From: Candidatus Puniceispirillum sp.
Lineage (GTDB): Bacteria > Pseudomonadota > Alphaproteobacteria > Puniceispirillales > Puniceispirillaceae
Direction: 5' to 3'
NCBI GenBank assembly: GCA_028382965.1
Contig: JAOEUK010000007.1
Span: 1 to 64,000 of the forward strand
DNA length: 64,000 nt
The notes beneath the pieces were generated by a model. That model was not told the DNA's origin. It worked only from the letters and a program-made list of their open reading frames with translations, and searched no databases. How positions within the stretch are numbered: the first letter of the stretch is position 1; each line of letters begins with the position of its first letter. Shown piece after piece: positions 19,749-28,800 of this stretch. The translations under genes and the position numbers were made by a program.

Positions 19749-20510
19749 CTAATGCAGATGCAAAGCGTCGTTCAGATACATACAAGTCAGAATGGTGAAT
19801 ACATAGGCCTGTAGCGCAGCTACAAGCACTTCAAGACCGGTGAGGCCAATCAACGCTAAGAACGGCAGTAGCGATCCGGCCATCGCCAAGCCACCCGCAC
19901 CTGAAATCATTACCGCAAGACCTGCAAACACTTTCAACATTGTGTGCCCAGCCAGCATATTGGCAAAGAGTCGAACCGACAGGCTGACAGGACGCACGAA
20001 GTAAGAAATTACTTCAATGATAATTAAAAACGGGATCAGTACTTTTGGTGCGCCAGCAGGAACAAAAAAACTGAAGAAATGCAGGCCATGCTTGAACAGC
20101 GCAATCACCGTCACGCCAACAAAAACAAAGGCAGCTATCGCAAAGGTCACGATGATTTGTGAAGTAAATGTATACGAGTAAGGGATAAGCCCAATCATAT
20201 TACCAAATAGCAGGAACACGAAAAGGGTGAAGATGAACGGGAAGTAAGGTCGGCCTTCATTGCCTACATTCGTTCTGACCATTTCGGCAACAAATTCATA
20301 CATCATTTCTGCCATGCCCTGCATGCGTCCCGGCACCATTTCGGCGCGGCGCATTGCACTGAACAGAAAAATAGCGCTGACACCCATGGCAAGAAGCATG
20401 AACAAGCTGGAATTTGTGAATGAAATATCATATCCGCCAAGAGACAGTTCGATCAATGGCTTGATCTCAAACTGTTCTACTGGTGAGTGCATTCCTCCGG
20501 AATTGCTCAT
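19749..20510 (-). CDS. atpB: ATP synthase F0 subunit a
   Basis: This is the stator channel subunit that passes protons to the c ring. It has 253 residues and five to six membrane helices. The essential arginine lies in SLSVRLFANMLAGHTM, and the family C-terminal segment GLEVLVAALQAYVFTILTCMYL is complete. It stands between atpI and atpE in the usual order. The F1 genes are not in the window; alphaproteobacteria keep F0 and F1 genes in separate operons. Confidence 0.97.
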   Translation of the reverse strand: MSNSGGMHSPVEQFEIKPLIELSLGGYDISFTNSSLFMLLAMGVSAIFLFSAMRRAEMVPGRMQGMAEMMYEFVAEMVRTNVGNEGRPYFPFIFTLFVFLLFGNMIGLIPYSYTFTSQIIVTFAIAAFVFVGVTVIALFKHGLHFFSFFVPAGAPKVLIPFLIIIEVISYFVRPVSLSVRLFANMLAGHTMLKVFAGLAVMISGAGGLAMAGSLLPFLALIGLTGLEVLVAALQAYVFTILTCMYLNDALHLH

Positions 20511-20525
20511 TGCTAATCAGCTCCC

Positions 20526-20882
20526 TTACTTGCCCTTGTCAGATGAGCTTTTATGCTCATCAAAATAACCGGCGGCCAGTCCACGCCCTGTAAAAATACG
20601 CCATACATTCAACATACCAGCGATTGCTCCCAGAAAGAACATTATAAGTAAAAATAGCGGCGATGTATTGAGCCATCGATCTAACGCCCATCCAACAAAT
20701 GTTCCAATCACAACTCCGGCAACAAGCTCGGTGGCCACTCTGCCCATAATCGCGGCCATGCCTTTAGGAAGAGCAGAACGGCCGGGCCGGTCTTTTTCAT
20801 CCCGCTGCGCTTGCAGCCTGTCCAGACGACGGTCAATCTCCGCAAGACGTGCATTGTCTTTTTGCGTTTCATCATCGTTCAT
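20526..20882 (-). CDS. atpI: ATP synthase protein I
   Basis: AtpI is a small membrane protein, not part of the final complex, thought to help c-ring assembly. The 118-residue product has a charged N-terminal half rich in Arg and Asp, then two helices around ELVAGVVIGTFVGWALDRW and FLLIMFFLGAIAGMLNVWR. It is the first gene of the F0 operon, 15 bp before atpB. The 264-bp stretch upstream (20883-21146) holds no gene and is the likely promoter region. No firm promoter elements could be assigned. Confidence 0.92.
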   Translation of the reverse strand: MNDDETQKDNARLAEIDRRLDRLQAQRDEKDRPGRSALPKGMAAIMGRVATELVAGVVIGTFVGWALDRWLNTSPLFLLIMFFLGAIAGMLNVWRIFTGRGLAAGYFDEHKSSSDKGK

Positions 20883-21146
20883 CTGATTTTTCCAACCCTA
20901 GCTACCATTCTCTTAACGGCAGGATGTGGTAGGTTTGTCCGAGCCTATTCCTATGATTAATCTGGTACCAAAACGAGCAGGTGAAATGCAGTTACTATAG
21001 CTTGTATGCACCCGTATCAAAACCGCGCTCAAAATAGGGGGATGGGTTCCACTTTGTCAAGCCTTCTATGGGTGTTTTTTACCTCAGATTTTTGCGGATT
21101 ACCTGCATAGGACGAATGTTTGCTTTAAATCGATCAAAAGCAGTCA

Positions 21147-24100
21147 TTAAGCGACCGCATTGTCACGGATTTTTTCAGCTGTCTGCAAGTCAACCGACAC
21201 AAGCTTTGAGATGCCCCGCTGTTCCATTGTAATGCCAAAAAGCCGGTCCATGCGAGCCATTGTCATACGGTGATGCGTAATCACAAGGAATCGTGTGTCG
21301 GTTTGATCGCAAATATCACGCAAAAGATTGCAGAATCGAACAACATTCGAATCGTCAAGTGGCGCATCGACCTCATCCAGTACACAAATTGGCGCCGGAT
21401 TCGTTAAAAAAACGGCAAAAATGATCGCCAATGCGGTCAGCGCCTGTTCTCCGCCAGACAATAATGATAGTGATTGAAGGCGTTTTCCGGGTGGGCTTGC
21501 AAGAATCTCAAGGCCGGCCTCCAATGGATCATCCGCATTGGTAAGTTGCAGTTCAGCAGTGCCACCACCAAACAACTTTTTAAACAGCGCCTTGAAATGC
21601 TCATTAACCTCTCCAAAGCTTTTTAATAGCCGTTCGCGGCCTTCACGATTAAGCTGGCTAATTGCAGATCTCAATTTACCAATCGCCGCAAGAAGATCGT
21701 CGCGCTCGTTCTCCATGCCGCCGATGCGGGTTGCCGTATCTTCCATTTCGGCTTCGGCCCGGAGATTGACAGGGCCAATATTATCGCGCTCTCGAATAAG
21801 GCGGTGAACCCGGTCTTCCAGCACATGCAGTTCAGGCTGGACAGCTCTTTCATCAATGCTGGCAATGGCCATCAAATCTTGTGGGGAACTATCCAGCTTA
21901 TCCGCAATGCGGCCTTGTAATTCGGAAAGGGTGGCCTCGCAGCGTTCTTTGGCTGCTTCAGCCCTGATTTGCGTCTCGCGTACAGCAGCAAGTGCTTTGT
22001 CACAATCACGTTGCAGCGATTCGGCTTCAGCAAGGCGGGTTTCGGCGAGCCGCAACATATCTGCCGCATCTTGGCGTTTTTGTTCGGCCACTTCTAATTT
22101 GTCACCAATCTCTAGTCGTAGCTTGATGATGGCTTCAGGAAGTGCGGCAAGCCGACTTTTTTCCTTGTCGCCGTCACCAAGGCGTTCTTTCAATTCGGCA
22201 ATACGCATCTCGGCACCCTCTAGCCGCTGGTGCCATGCACTAGTTTCCTGTTTGCAGATTGTCTGCCTCTTTGCTGCGACACTAATAACATCAGCAAGAC
22301 GTGATTCGGCCTGCATGGCATCGGCAAGGGCCGTTCTTGACCGATCTGCGGTAGCGCGTGCCGCGGCTTCGGAGGAGGCAAGGGCGGCATCATCGGCAAG
22401 GGCTAAAATTTCACTTTCGCAACTAGTTTTTGCGGCAAATAAGTCATCTAAGGTGCTGTTTAACTCGCTTGCCCGTTCGTGGCCTGCTGCTAGCTTCAAA
22501 GCATCTGATTCGGCGAGCCGGCGCAGCTCGCCAAACCGCTGTTCAGAGACAATACCTGAACTACGGCAGGTTTGAAGATTTTCTCGGCAAGTGATGAGAA
22601 CTTCGTCGCTGCTGGTGGCAATCGCATTATGTTGGTCCAGCTTTTTATTGGCCTTTTCTGCATCTGCCTGCAACGCTTCAAGACGGCGGCGTTGTCGAAT
22701 ACGTTCCGCGCTTTTATTTGACTGATTGGCATGCCTTACAAACCCGTCCCACCGCCAAAGGCTACCGGCTTTTGTTGCAATAGCTTGGCCAGGCAAAAGC
22801 GAGAATTGTAGTGCTTCGGCGCTGGCTGCATCTTCAACAATCCCAACCCCAGCCAATGACGCTGCCAAAGCAGGAGCGCCGGTCACAAAATTGGCAAGAG
22901 GTATGGTGCCATAAGGTGGAGACAGGCTTGCGACGCTGCCCTCACGCCAGAACCCTTGCGTCCCACTGCCAACTGGGGCTGACAATTCATCGGCAAGATA
23001 CCCAGCAAGCGCTGTTTCCATGCCATCGCGAACCGAAAGCTGGTCAACAACCGGTGCAGCATCATTATTGCCAAGATCTGCCAAAAGATATTGCAGCGCG
23101 TCAGTTTCAGCCTGAAGGCGGGTCATGTTTGATTCGCTGTCCCGTTTCGCACTCAGCGCAGTTTCAGATACCAAATTTGCATCATTCAGCGCCTGTTCGG
23201 CTGCTTGGAGGGCTAACTTTGCCGCTGTGAATTCTGCTTCTGCTTCTTGTTTTTTGAGGTCTGATTGGCCAGCATCAGCAAGCAATTTCTTCAGTGATAA
23301 TTGCTCCAGGCCATTGGTTGCCGACTTGATGCGGTTATCAATATCTTGTTCGCGGATGGCAAGGCTACTTCTGGTGGTTGCCGCTGCCCGCAAGGCGGCA
23401 CTAGTTTCGGCAAGATTGGCATCATTCCGGTTGGCAGTGGTGCGGGCCATATCCAACATATTGTGGGCGGCTGCTTGCTGTGGTTGTGCTTCCGCAATCT
23501 GTGTTGCTAAAAGGCTGCTTTCGTTGACAAGCTGTGCCATCGCTGCCTTGGCATCATCAAGAAGACTCGCTTCCCTTACAATGTCTTGGGTCAGTTGGGT
23601 TTGTCGCTTGGTAAGCTCGGCCATTGCTTCGCTGACTCGCGCTTCTTCACGGTCCATCTCTTCGCGGCCAAGGGCAAGGCGTTGATATTCAGCCGCTTTT
23701 TCTATTTCAGCGGTACGTAATGGTGGAAGTGATGCCGTGATTTCAGTTCGTTTGGTGCTACTGCGTGCAGCAATTTCAGTGCGCTGGCCAACATCCTTTA
23801 TGGCTGCATCCAATGAGGTTGCTGCGCCATGATGGTCCTGTTCGGCAGCGTTCCAGCGGGCTAGGAGGAAATGGGCTTCGGCTTTCCGAATCCGGTCAGC
23901 TACCGATCGGTAATTGGCAGCTTGGCGTGCCTGTTTTTTTAGTGATTCGCGCTGCTCAATAAGGCTAACAATCACATCACCAAGCCTTTCAAGATTAGTT
24001 TCTGCCGCGCGCAAGCGCAATTCTGCCTCATGGCGGCGGGAATGAAGGCCACGGATATTTGCTGCTTCTTCGATCAGGATGCGTCGGTCAACTGGCTTGG

Positions 24101-24563
24101 CCCCCACAATTGATCCGATGCGTCCTTGACTAACAATGCCTGATGATCGTGCGCCAGTTGCAGTATCCGCAAACAGCAATTGAATGTCGCGCGCGCGCGC
24201 TGGTTTTGAGTTTACATAATAACTGCTGCCCTTGCCGCGTTCAATCCTACGGGTTACTTCAAGCTCATCAACGTCGTTAAATTCAGCGGGTGCAAGTCGC
24301 AGCGTGTTATCAAGTCTGAGCGTTATCTCAGCAAGGTTGCGCGCTGGTCGCTTTTCAGTGCCAGCAAAGATCACATCATCCATTTCGTCGCCCCGCATTT
24401 GGCGTGCTGAACTTTCACCCATGACCCAACGCAGGCCTTCAACAATATTGGATTTTCCACACCCATTCGGTCCGACAACACCTGTTAAGCCAGAGTCGAT
24501 ATCAATATCTGCGGATTCTGCAAAGGACTTGAATCCGGCCATTTTCAGGCGTCGAAAAATCAC
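21147..24563 (-). CDS. smc: Chromosome segregation protein SMC
   Basis: SMC is the condensin ATPase that compacts and separates sister chromosomes. The Walker A motif GPNGCGKSN is at residues 31-39. The hinge lies around residues 510-620, flanked by long coiled coils. The C-terminal signature LSGGEQALTALAI and Walker B CVLDEVDAPLDD complete the ATPase head. Length is 1138 residues, normal for alphaproteobacteria. It is followed by a DsbA-like gene and dciA upstream on the same strand, the common alphaproteobacterial order. Large opposite-strand open frames here are artefacts of its Ala/Glu-rich codons. Confidence 0.97.
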   Translation of the reverse strand: MIFRRLKMAGFKSFAESADIDIDSGLTGVVGPNGCGKSNIVEGLRWVMGESSARQMRGDEMDDVIFAGTEKRPARNLAEITLRLDNTLRLAPAEFNDVDELEVTRRIERGKGSSYYVNSKPARARDIQLLFADTATGARSSGIVSQGRIGSIVGAKPVDRRILIEEAANIRGLHSRRHEAELRLRAAETNLERLGDVIVSLIEQRESLKKQARQAANYRSVADRIRKAEAHFLLARWNAAEQDHHGAATSLDAAIKDVGQRTEIAARSSTKRTEITASLPPLRTAEIEKAAEYQRLALGREEMDREEARVSEAMAELTKRQTQLTQDIVREASLLDDAKAAMAQLVNESSLLATQIAEAQPQQAAAHNMLDMARTTANRNDANLAETSAALRAAATTRSSLAIREQDIDNRIKSATNGLEQLSLKKLLADAGQSDLKKQEAEAEFTAAKLALQAAEQALNDANLVSETALSAKRDSESNMTRLQAETDALQYLLADLGNNDAAPVVDQLSVRDGMETALAGYLADELSAPVGSGTQGFWREGSVASLSPPYGTIPLANFVTGAPALAASLAGVGIVEDAASAEALQFSLLPGQAIATKAGSLWRWDGFVRHANQSNKSAERIRQRRRLEALQADAEKANKKLDQHNAIATSSDEVLITCRENLQTCRSSGIVSEQRFGELRRLAESDALKLAAGHERASELNSTLDDLFAAKTSCESEILALADDAALASSEAAARATADRSRTALADAMQAESRLADVISVAAKRQTICKQETSAWHQRLEGAEMRIAELKERLGDGDKEKSRLAALPEAIIKLRLEIGDKLEVAEQKRQDAADMLRLAETRLAEAESLQRDCDKALAAVRETQIRAEAAKERCEATLSELQGRIADKLDSSPQDLMAIASIDERAVQPELHVLEDRVHRLIRERDNIGPVNLRAEAEMEDTATRIGGMENERDDLLAAIGKLRSAISQLNREGRERLLKSFGEVNEHFKALFKKLFGGGTAELQLTNADDPLEAGLEILASPPGKRLQSLSLLSGGEQALTALAIIFAVFLTNPAPICVLDEVDAPLDDSNVVRFCNLLRDICDQTDTRFLVITHHRMTMARMDRLFGITMEQRGISKLVSVDLQTAEKIRDNAVA

Positions 24564-24594
24564 GTTAATAACCTGTCATTATGGATATAGAGCT

Positions 24595-25248
24595 TTAGGT
24601 ATCCGTTGCGTTTATTTTAGAAGCAAAATCTTCATACGACAGGTCGCCAGAAAGCAAGGTCTTGTCGTTCACCACGAAAGAGGGTGTCGATTGGACTTTC
24701 CATGCTTTATAAGCGTTTTGTCGCATGGCAACAAGGGCTTCTAAAAGAGGTTGGTTGCTCATGATCGCCTCAAATTTTTCTGCACCCATGCCGGCTAGAC
24801 GTGCCATCTGTGATAGCGCTGCCAATGGATCTGGATCGGTTGCCCATTTGCCAATGTCCTTCAGCAGCATAGATACCATTGGGAAATATTTACTTTGCGG
24901 TAAGGCCCGAGCTAGCGCATGGGCACGAAGGGCGATTTGATCCAGTGGAAACGGTTGCATTTCAAACTGGACCATACCCGTATCAATCAAACGTTTTTTC
25001 ACATCTGGAAATGTGTTGTTGTGAAAACTGGCACAATGTGAGCAAGTCATCGAGAACAGTTCCAACACCTTAATCGGTGCATCTGAATTGCCAAGAATGC
25101 GGGGCGAGATCACATGCGCAACTAACGGATCAGCGGCGCATGCAGTTCGCGGCATAAGTATTATGGATGCTGCCCCCATTAATAGCGCACGCCGGTGCAG
25201 GGTAATTTGTGGTTGTGTGAGTTTCATCATCTTTTTATTATAATCCAT
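24595..25248 (-). CDS. DsbA-like thiol-disulfide oxidoreductase
   Basis: This is a secreted thioredoxin-fold protein of the DsbA/DsbG-like group with active site CSHC (MTCSHCASFHNNTFP). The cis-proline loop is STPSFVV near the C-terminus. An N-terminal export signal is present; HRRALLMGAAS has a twin-arginine look, so Tat export is possible, though not certain. Likely role is disulfide formation in the periplasm. The start is uncertain: 25248, 25230 and 25227 all give in-frame ATGs and none has a strong ribosome-binding site. It lies just upstream of smc on the same strand. Confidence 0.88.
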   Translation of the reverse strand: MDYNKKMMKLTQPQITLHRRALLMGAASIILMPRTACAADPLVAHVISPRILGNSDAPIKVLELFSMTCSHCASFHNNTFPDVKKRLIDTGMVQFEMQPFPLDQIALRAHALARALPQSKYFPMVSMLLKDIGKWATDPDPLAALSQMARLAGMGAEKFEAIMSNQPLLEALVAMRQNAYKAWKVQSTPSFVVNDKTLLSGDLSYEDFASKINATDT

Positions 25249-25322
25249 CGTGTGAAAGGGGCAATGCGCGATTTGTCATTAGTGAAATACTATTTAGCAT
25301 GATCATGGCGAAGATATGACAC

Positions 25323-25820
25323 TTAATTACAATCATCACTGGTATCGTCGACTGGACCACCAAGCCGTCTCAGCGCGGCCCGCAATTCCGGTGATTTGAT
25401 ATCCTTCAGCTTTTCATCAAGCGCCCAAATATCTTTTGCATTAGAAATAGTGGCTGGTTTTTTTAATGCTGGGGCCTGACGGGCTGGAGCAAGGCTTTGC
25501 ACAAGGGTAATCCGGTTAACTGCCTGATAGCCGAACGCAGCATTTACCGAGTCCATAATCTGCCCTGAAATGGCTTGTGCTTGTGGGCCACGTCCTGAGG
25601 TGATTTGCAGTTTTAAGGTCCCATTATTGCGGCTTCCTCGGGTAAAGTGAATATCAGCTGGGCGGCACCATTCAGAAATATCTCCAACAATTTCACGCCA
25701 ATGTGAAATGAGGCGACTTATGGCAAAGCCGCGCTCCTTTGCTGAAGGGGCAACCATTTGTTCGATCATGGTTGATAGCCGCCGCATTTTATTCTGCTGG
25801 TGTTTTGCTGATTTGACCAT
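25323..25820 (-). CDS. dciA: DciA-like protein (DUF721)
   Basis: This protein belongs to the DUF721 family, whose studied members (DciA) help load the replicative helicase DnaB. The N-terminal part MIEQMVAPSAKERGFAISRLISHWREIVG and the middle segment GTLKLQITSGRGPQAQ fit the family domain (about residues 10-110). The C-terminal part is divergent and probably flexible. Length is 165 residues. It is divergent from mutY and followed by the DsbA-like gene and smc, an order frequent in alphaproteobacteria. Confidence 0.82.
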   Translation of the reverse strand: MVKSAKHQQNKMRRLSTMIEQMVAPSAKERGFAISRLISHWREIVGDISEWCRPADIHFTRGSRNNGTLKLQITSGRGPQAQAISGQIMDSVNAAFGYQAVNRITLVQSLAPARQAPALKKPATISNAKDIWALDEKLKDIKSPELRAALRRLGGPVDDTSDDCN

Positions 25821-25880
25821 GATTTTTTGGGCCGGATCCAGTTTTGTTAAAAGCGTTCAAGGACAGTAACTTTGTGCTAC

Positions 25881-25911
25881 TTGACCCAATGCTATAATAT
25901 TCTAGCATAAT
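25881..25911 (+). promoter_or_regulatory. Promoter and palindrome between dciA and mutY
   Basis: The 97-bp divergent region holds TTGACC at 25881-25886 and TAGCAT at 25903-25908 at 16-bp spacing, plus an isolated TATAAT at 25893-25898. A 6-bp inverted repeat, ATGCTA at 25889-25894 and TAGCAT at 25903-25908, overlaps these and could be an operator. Boxes were assigned by eye only. Confidence 0.35.
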
Positions 25912-25917
25912 CTATCC

Positions 25918-27090
25918 TTGAAGCACAAACGGGGCAAACGCTTGCTAAAACAAAAATCCAAAAATTTTCCAACCGCTGCGCTTTTTACTTGGTATGACAG
26001 AAATGGGCGTGATTTGCCATGGCGTTGGCGATGGCCTGAATTGGCACCGGCATATCATGTTTGGTTGTCAGAAATCATGCTCCAGCAAACAGTTGTGGCA
26101 ACGGTGATTCCTTATTTTCTAGATTTTACCCGCCGCTGGCCAACCGTCGATTCATTAGCAGCTGCGCCAATAGATGATTTGCTGGCGGCTTGGGCTGGTC
26201 TTGGCTATTACGCACGTGCCCGGAATTTGCACAAGGCGGCAGTGATGGTGGCAGAAGAATGGGGTGGGGAGTTTTTTTGTCCCGATGATAGTAGTCCAGA
26301 TAATATTGCTAATTGTGATAGCCACCTTCGCTTGCTTCCTGGTGTTGGCCCCTATACGGCAGGGGCCATTGGGGCCATTGCCTTCGGTCAACAAACAGTT
26401 GTCGTTGACGGCAATATTGAGCGTCTCTTAAGCCGCTATTTTGGAATTGATATACCGATTCCAGCCGCCAAAACTAGAATTGGGGCGGCCTATCAGTCAC
26501 TTTTGCCAGTGAACCGCCCATCAGATTTACCACAAGCATTAATGGATTTTGCAAGTGCTGTTTGCACGCCAAAACGCCCCCAATGCAAGGGTTGCTGTCT
26601 TGCAGGATCCTGTGTTGCATTGGCAAATGATATTGTCGAAACATTGCCGGTAAAACCGCTCAAAACAAAAAAGCCCATGCGCCGTGCCGTTTTCTTTGTT
26701 GCGGTAAATCAGCATGGCGAGGTGTTTTTGCATAGGCGTCCAGAAAAAGGATTACTTGGCTGCATGCTTGGATTTCCTGAGAATGGCCTCTCGTCGAAGG
26801 CCATTGAGCCTAGCCTTGATCAGAACGCTGCGCCCTTTGCTGCGGAATGGATTTTGCTTTCTGAACCGATTTTTCATGTTTTCACGCATTTCACGCTTGA
26901 AGCGTATATCTATCTAGCAAATGTCGATAGTCAGCCAGATGCCAGCCTTGGTGGCATGACCATCGGCCAATGGCGAAAGCCTTGCTCTGCTGATTTACCA
27001 AGCCTAATGAGAAAAATATGGGCAGCAGCCCGGCCACAGCTATTTCGGGATAAGCTGGTTGAAGATGAAGCTGGCTCCGCGGCTCGCTAG
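25918..27090 (+). CDS. mutY: A/G-specific adenine DNA glycosylase
   Basis: MutY removes adenine mispaired with 8-oxoguanine. The helix-hairpin-helix region LPGVGPYTAGAIGAIAFG, catalytic E52 (LSEIMLQQT) and D164 (VVVDGNIERL) are present. The [4Fe-4S] cluster cysteines are C216, C223, C226 and C232 (spacing 6-2-5), with an extra Cys next to the third. The C-terminal Nudix-like recognition domain is at about 250-370. No ATG start exists: TTG at 25918 or TTG at 25942, the latter with GGGG seven bases upstream, are the candidates. Residue numbers use 25918. Confidence 0.95.
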   Translation: MKHKRGKRLLKQKSKNFPTAALFTWYDRNGRDLPWRWRWPELAPAYHVWLSEIMLQQTVVATVIPYFLDFTRRWPTVDSLAAAPIDDLLAAWAGLGYYARARNLHKAAVMVAEEWGGEFFCPDDSSPDNIANCDSHLRLLPGVGPYTAGAIGAIAFGQQTVVVDGNIERLLSRYFGIDIPIPAAKTRIGAAYQSLLPVNRPSDLPQALMDFASAVCTPKRPQCKGCCLAGSCVALANDIVETLPVKPLKTKKPMRRAVFFVAVNQHGEVFLHRRPEKGLLGCMLGFPENGLSSKAIEPSLDQNAAPFAAEWILLSEPIFHVFTHFTLEAYIYLANVDSQPDASLGGMTIGQWRKPCSADLPSLMRKIWAAARPQLFRDKLVEDEAGSAAR

Positions 27091-27097
27091 GGTGGAA

Positions 27098-28681
27098 TTA
27101 ATGATTAAAATGGCGCATGCCGGTAAATACCATCGCAATGCCAGCGGCATTTGCGGCAGCAATAACCTCATTATCTTTGACTGACCCACCGGGCTGGATA
27201 ACAGCGGTTGCCCCAGCTGCGATTAGGGCTTCAAGTCCATCAGCAAAAGGAAAAAATGCGTCAGAGGCTACCACTGCCCCAATGGTGCGCGACTGACCCC
27301 AACCATTTATTGACGCAATGTTGCTAGCTTTGTGAATGGCAATCTGGGCAGCATCAACACGGCTCATCTGGCCAGCGCCAATTCCTGCAGTAGCGGCATC
27401 TTTGACAAAGACAATAGCGTTTGATTTAACATGTTTGGCAACTTTCCAAGCAAATAGCATGCTGGCAATTTCAGTCGATGATGGTTTTCTTTTGGTTACA
27501 AGTTCTAAATCATCTACGCTAATTAAACCAGTATCTCGGGACTGAGCCAGAAATCCACCAGCGACCGATTTAATTTTGATTGCACTGGTGGTGCGATCAG
27601 GCATCTCACCGGTCAGTAAAAGCCTTAGGCCTGGTTTAGCCCGCATAATTGCCTTGGCGTCTTCACTGGCGTCAGGCGCAATGACTACTTCGGTAAAAAT
27701 GCTGGTAACTGCGGTTGCGGTTTCGCTGTCAAGTGGCCGGTTCATAGCAACAACACCACCGAAGGCGCTAACCGGATCGGCTGCCAGCGCATCCTGCCAT
27801 GCGTTGTAAAGAGAACGAGCGCTTGCCACTCCGCAAGGATTGGCATGCTTTATAATGGCGATTGTTGGCTGGTCAAATTCGGTTACCAGTTCAAAGGCTG
27901 CATCTGTATCATTGATATTGTTATATGAAAGAGGTTTGCCCTGAATTTGCTTCGCAGTTGCAACGCCGGCACGAACTTGACCGCATTTATAAAGAGCTGC
28001 CTGCTGATGCGGATTTTCGCCATAGCGTAGATCAAGGATTTTGCTGCCTGCAGTTGATGTAATTGAGGGAAATTTCTGACTAAGTTTGGTTGCCATCCAG
28101 CTGGAAATTGCGCTGTCATACGCAGCCGTGCGTGCAAAGCATTTAGCCGCAAGCTGTTGGCGTTGCGCAAGGTTTGTTCCACCATTAGTTCTGATAGAGT
28201 TGGCAACACTACCATAATCGGAAGGGTCACAAAGCACGGTCAGGAAATCATGGTTTTTTGCTGCTGCCCGCAGCATTGCTGGTCCGCCGATATCAATCTT
28301 TTCAACAAGTTTGCTGTAATCATCAGTTTGGACAAGTGTGTCTTCAAAGGGGTACAAATTTACAACAAGAAGGTCGATCGCATCAATGCCATGTTGTGTC
28401 ATTGCACTAAGATGATCAGCAAGATCGCGCCGTGCAAGCAACCCCCCATGAATTTTTGGATGCAGCGTCTTGATCCGTCCCCCCATGATCTCGGGGAATC
28501 CAGTAATATCGGCAACATCAATTACTTTGATGCAGGCATCACGAAGTAAGCTTGCAGTCCCACCTGTGGACAGGATTTCAATCTTGGCAGCTACTAGCGT
28601 TTTGGCAAGCTCGATTAGTCCGGTTTTGTCCGAGACTGATAAAAGAGCGCGACGAATGGAAATGGGTTCGTTTACTGTCAT
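27098..28681 (-). CDS. purH: Bifunctional AICAR transformylase / IMP cyclohydrolase
   Basis: PurH performs the last two steps of IMP synthesis, using 10-formyl-THF. The N-terminal cyclohydrolase domain (MGS fold, [33 protein letters not shown]) is followed by the transformylase domain with the KHANPCG active-site motif and the C-terminal [12 protein letters not shown] segment. Length is 527 residues. It converges with mutY, 7 bp apart. The nearby rsmB-heparinase-purH linkage is common in alphaproteobacteria, although chrA is inserted here. Confidence 0.97.
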   Translation of the reverse strand: MTVNEPISIRRALLSVSDKTGLIELAKTLVAAKIEILSTGGTASLLRDACIKVIDVADITGFPEIMGGRIKTLHPKIHGGLLARRDLADHLSAMTQHGIDAIDLLVVNLYPFEDTLVQTDDYSKLVEKIDIGGPAMLRAAAKNHDFLTVLCDPSDYGSVANSIRTNGGTNLAQRQQLAAKCFARTAAYDSAISSWMATKLSQKFPSITSTAGSKILDLRYGENPHQQAALYKCGQVRAGVATAKQIQGKPLSYNNINDTDAAFELVTEFDQPTIAIIKHANPCGVASARSLYNAWQDALAADPVSAFGGVVAMNRPLDSETATAVTSIFTEVVIAPDASEDAKAIMRAKPGLRLLLTGEMPDRTTSAIKIKSVAGGFLAQSRDTGLISVDDLELVTKRKPSSTEIASMLFAWKVAKHVKSNAIVFVKDAATAGIGAGQMSRVDAAQIAIHKASNIASINGWGQSRTIGAVVASDAFFPFADGLEALIAAGATAVIQPGGSVKDNEVIAAANAAGIAMVFTGMRHFNH

Positions 28682-28800
28682 GGTCCGCGTGCCAATCCTG
28701 CTTTAACAAGTTCCTGATTTACGCTCGTCTTTATGGCTGAGCCTGAAGAGAAACGCAATTAATGATCGTTTTGAAACATTGCTGAAATGAACCAGAGTGA

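Noticed and set aside
21856-22575. 239-codon open frame on the + strand opposite smc
   Set aside because: It is antisense to the SMC coiled coil, whose Ala/Glu/Arg codons give open opposite frames. The product is a Ser/Ala/Arg-rich low-complexity protein with no recognisable family.
23125-23685. 186-codon + strand frame opposite smc
   Set aside because: Antisense shadow of the coiled-coil region; low-complexity Ser/Ala/Arg product.
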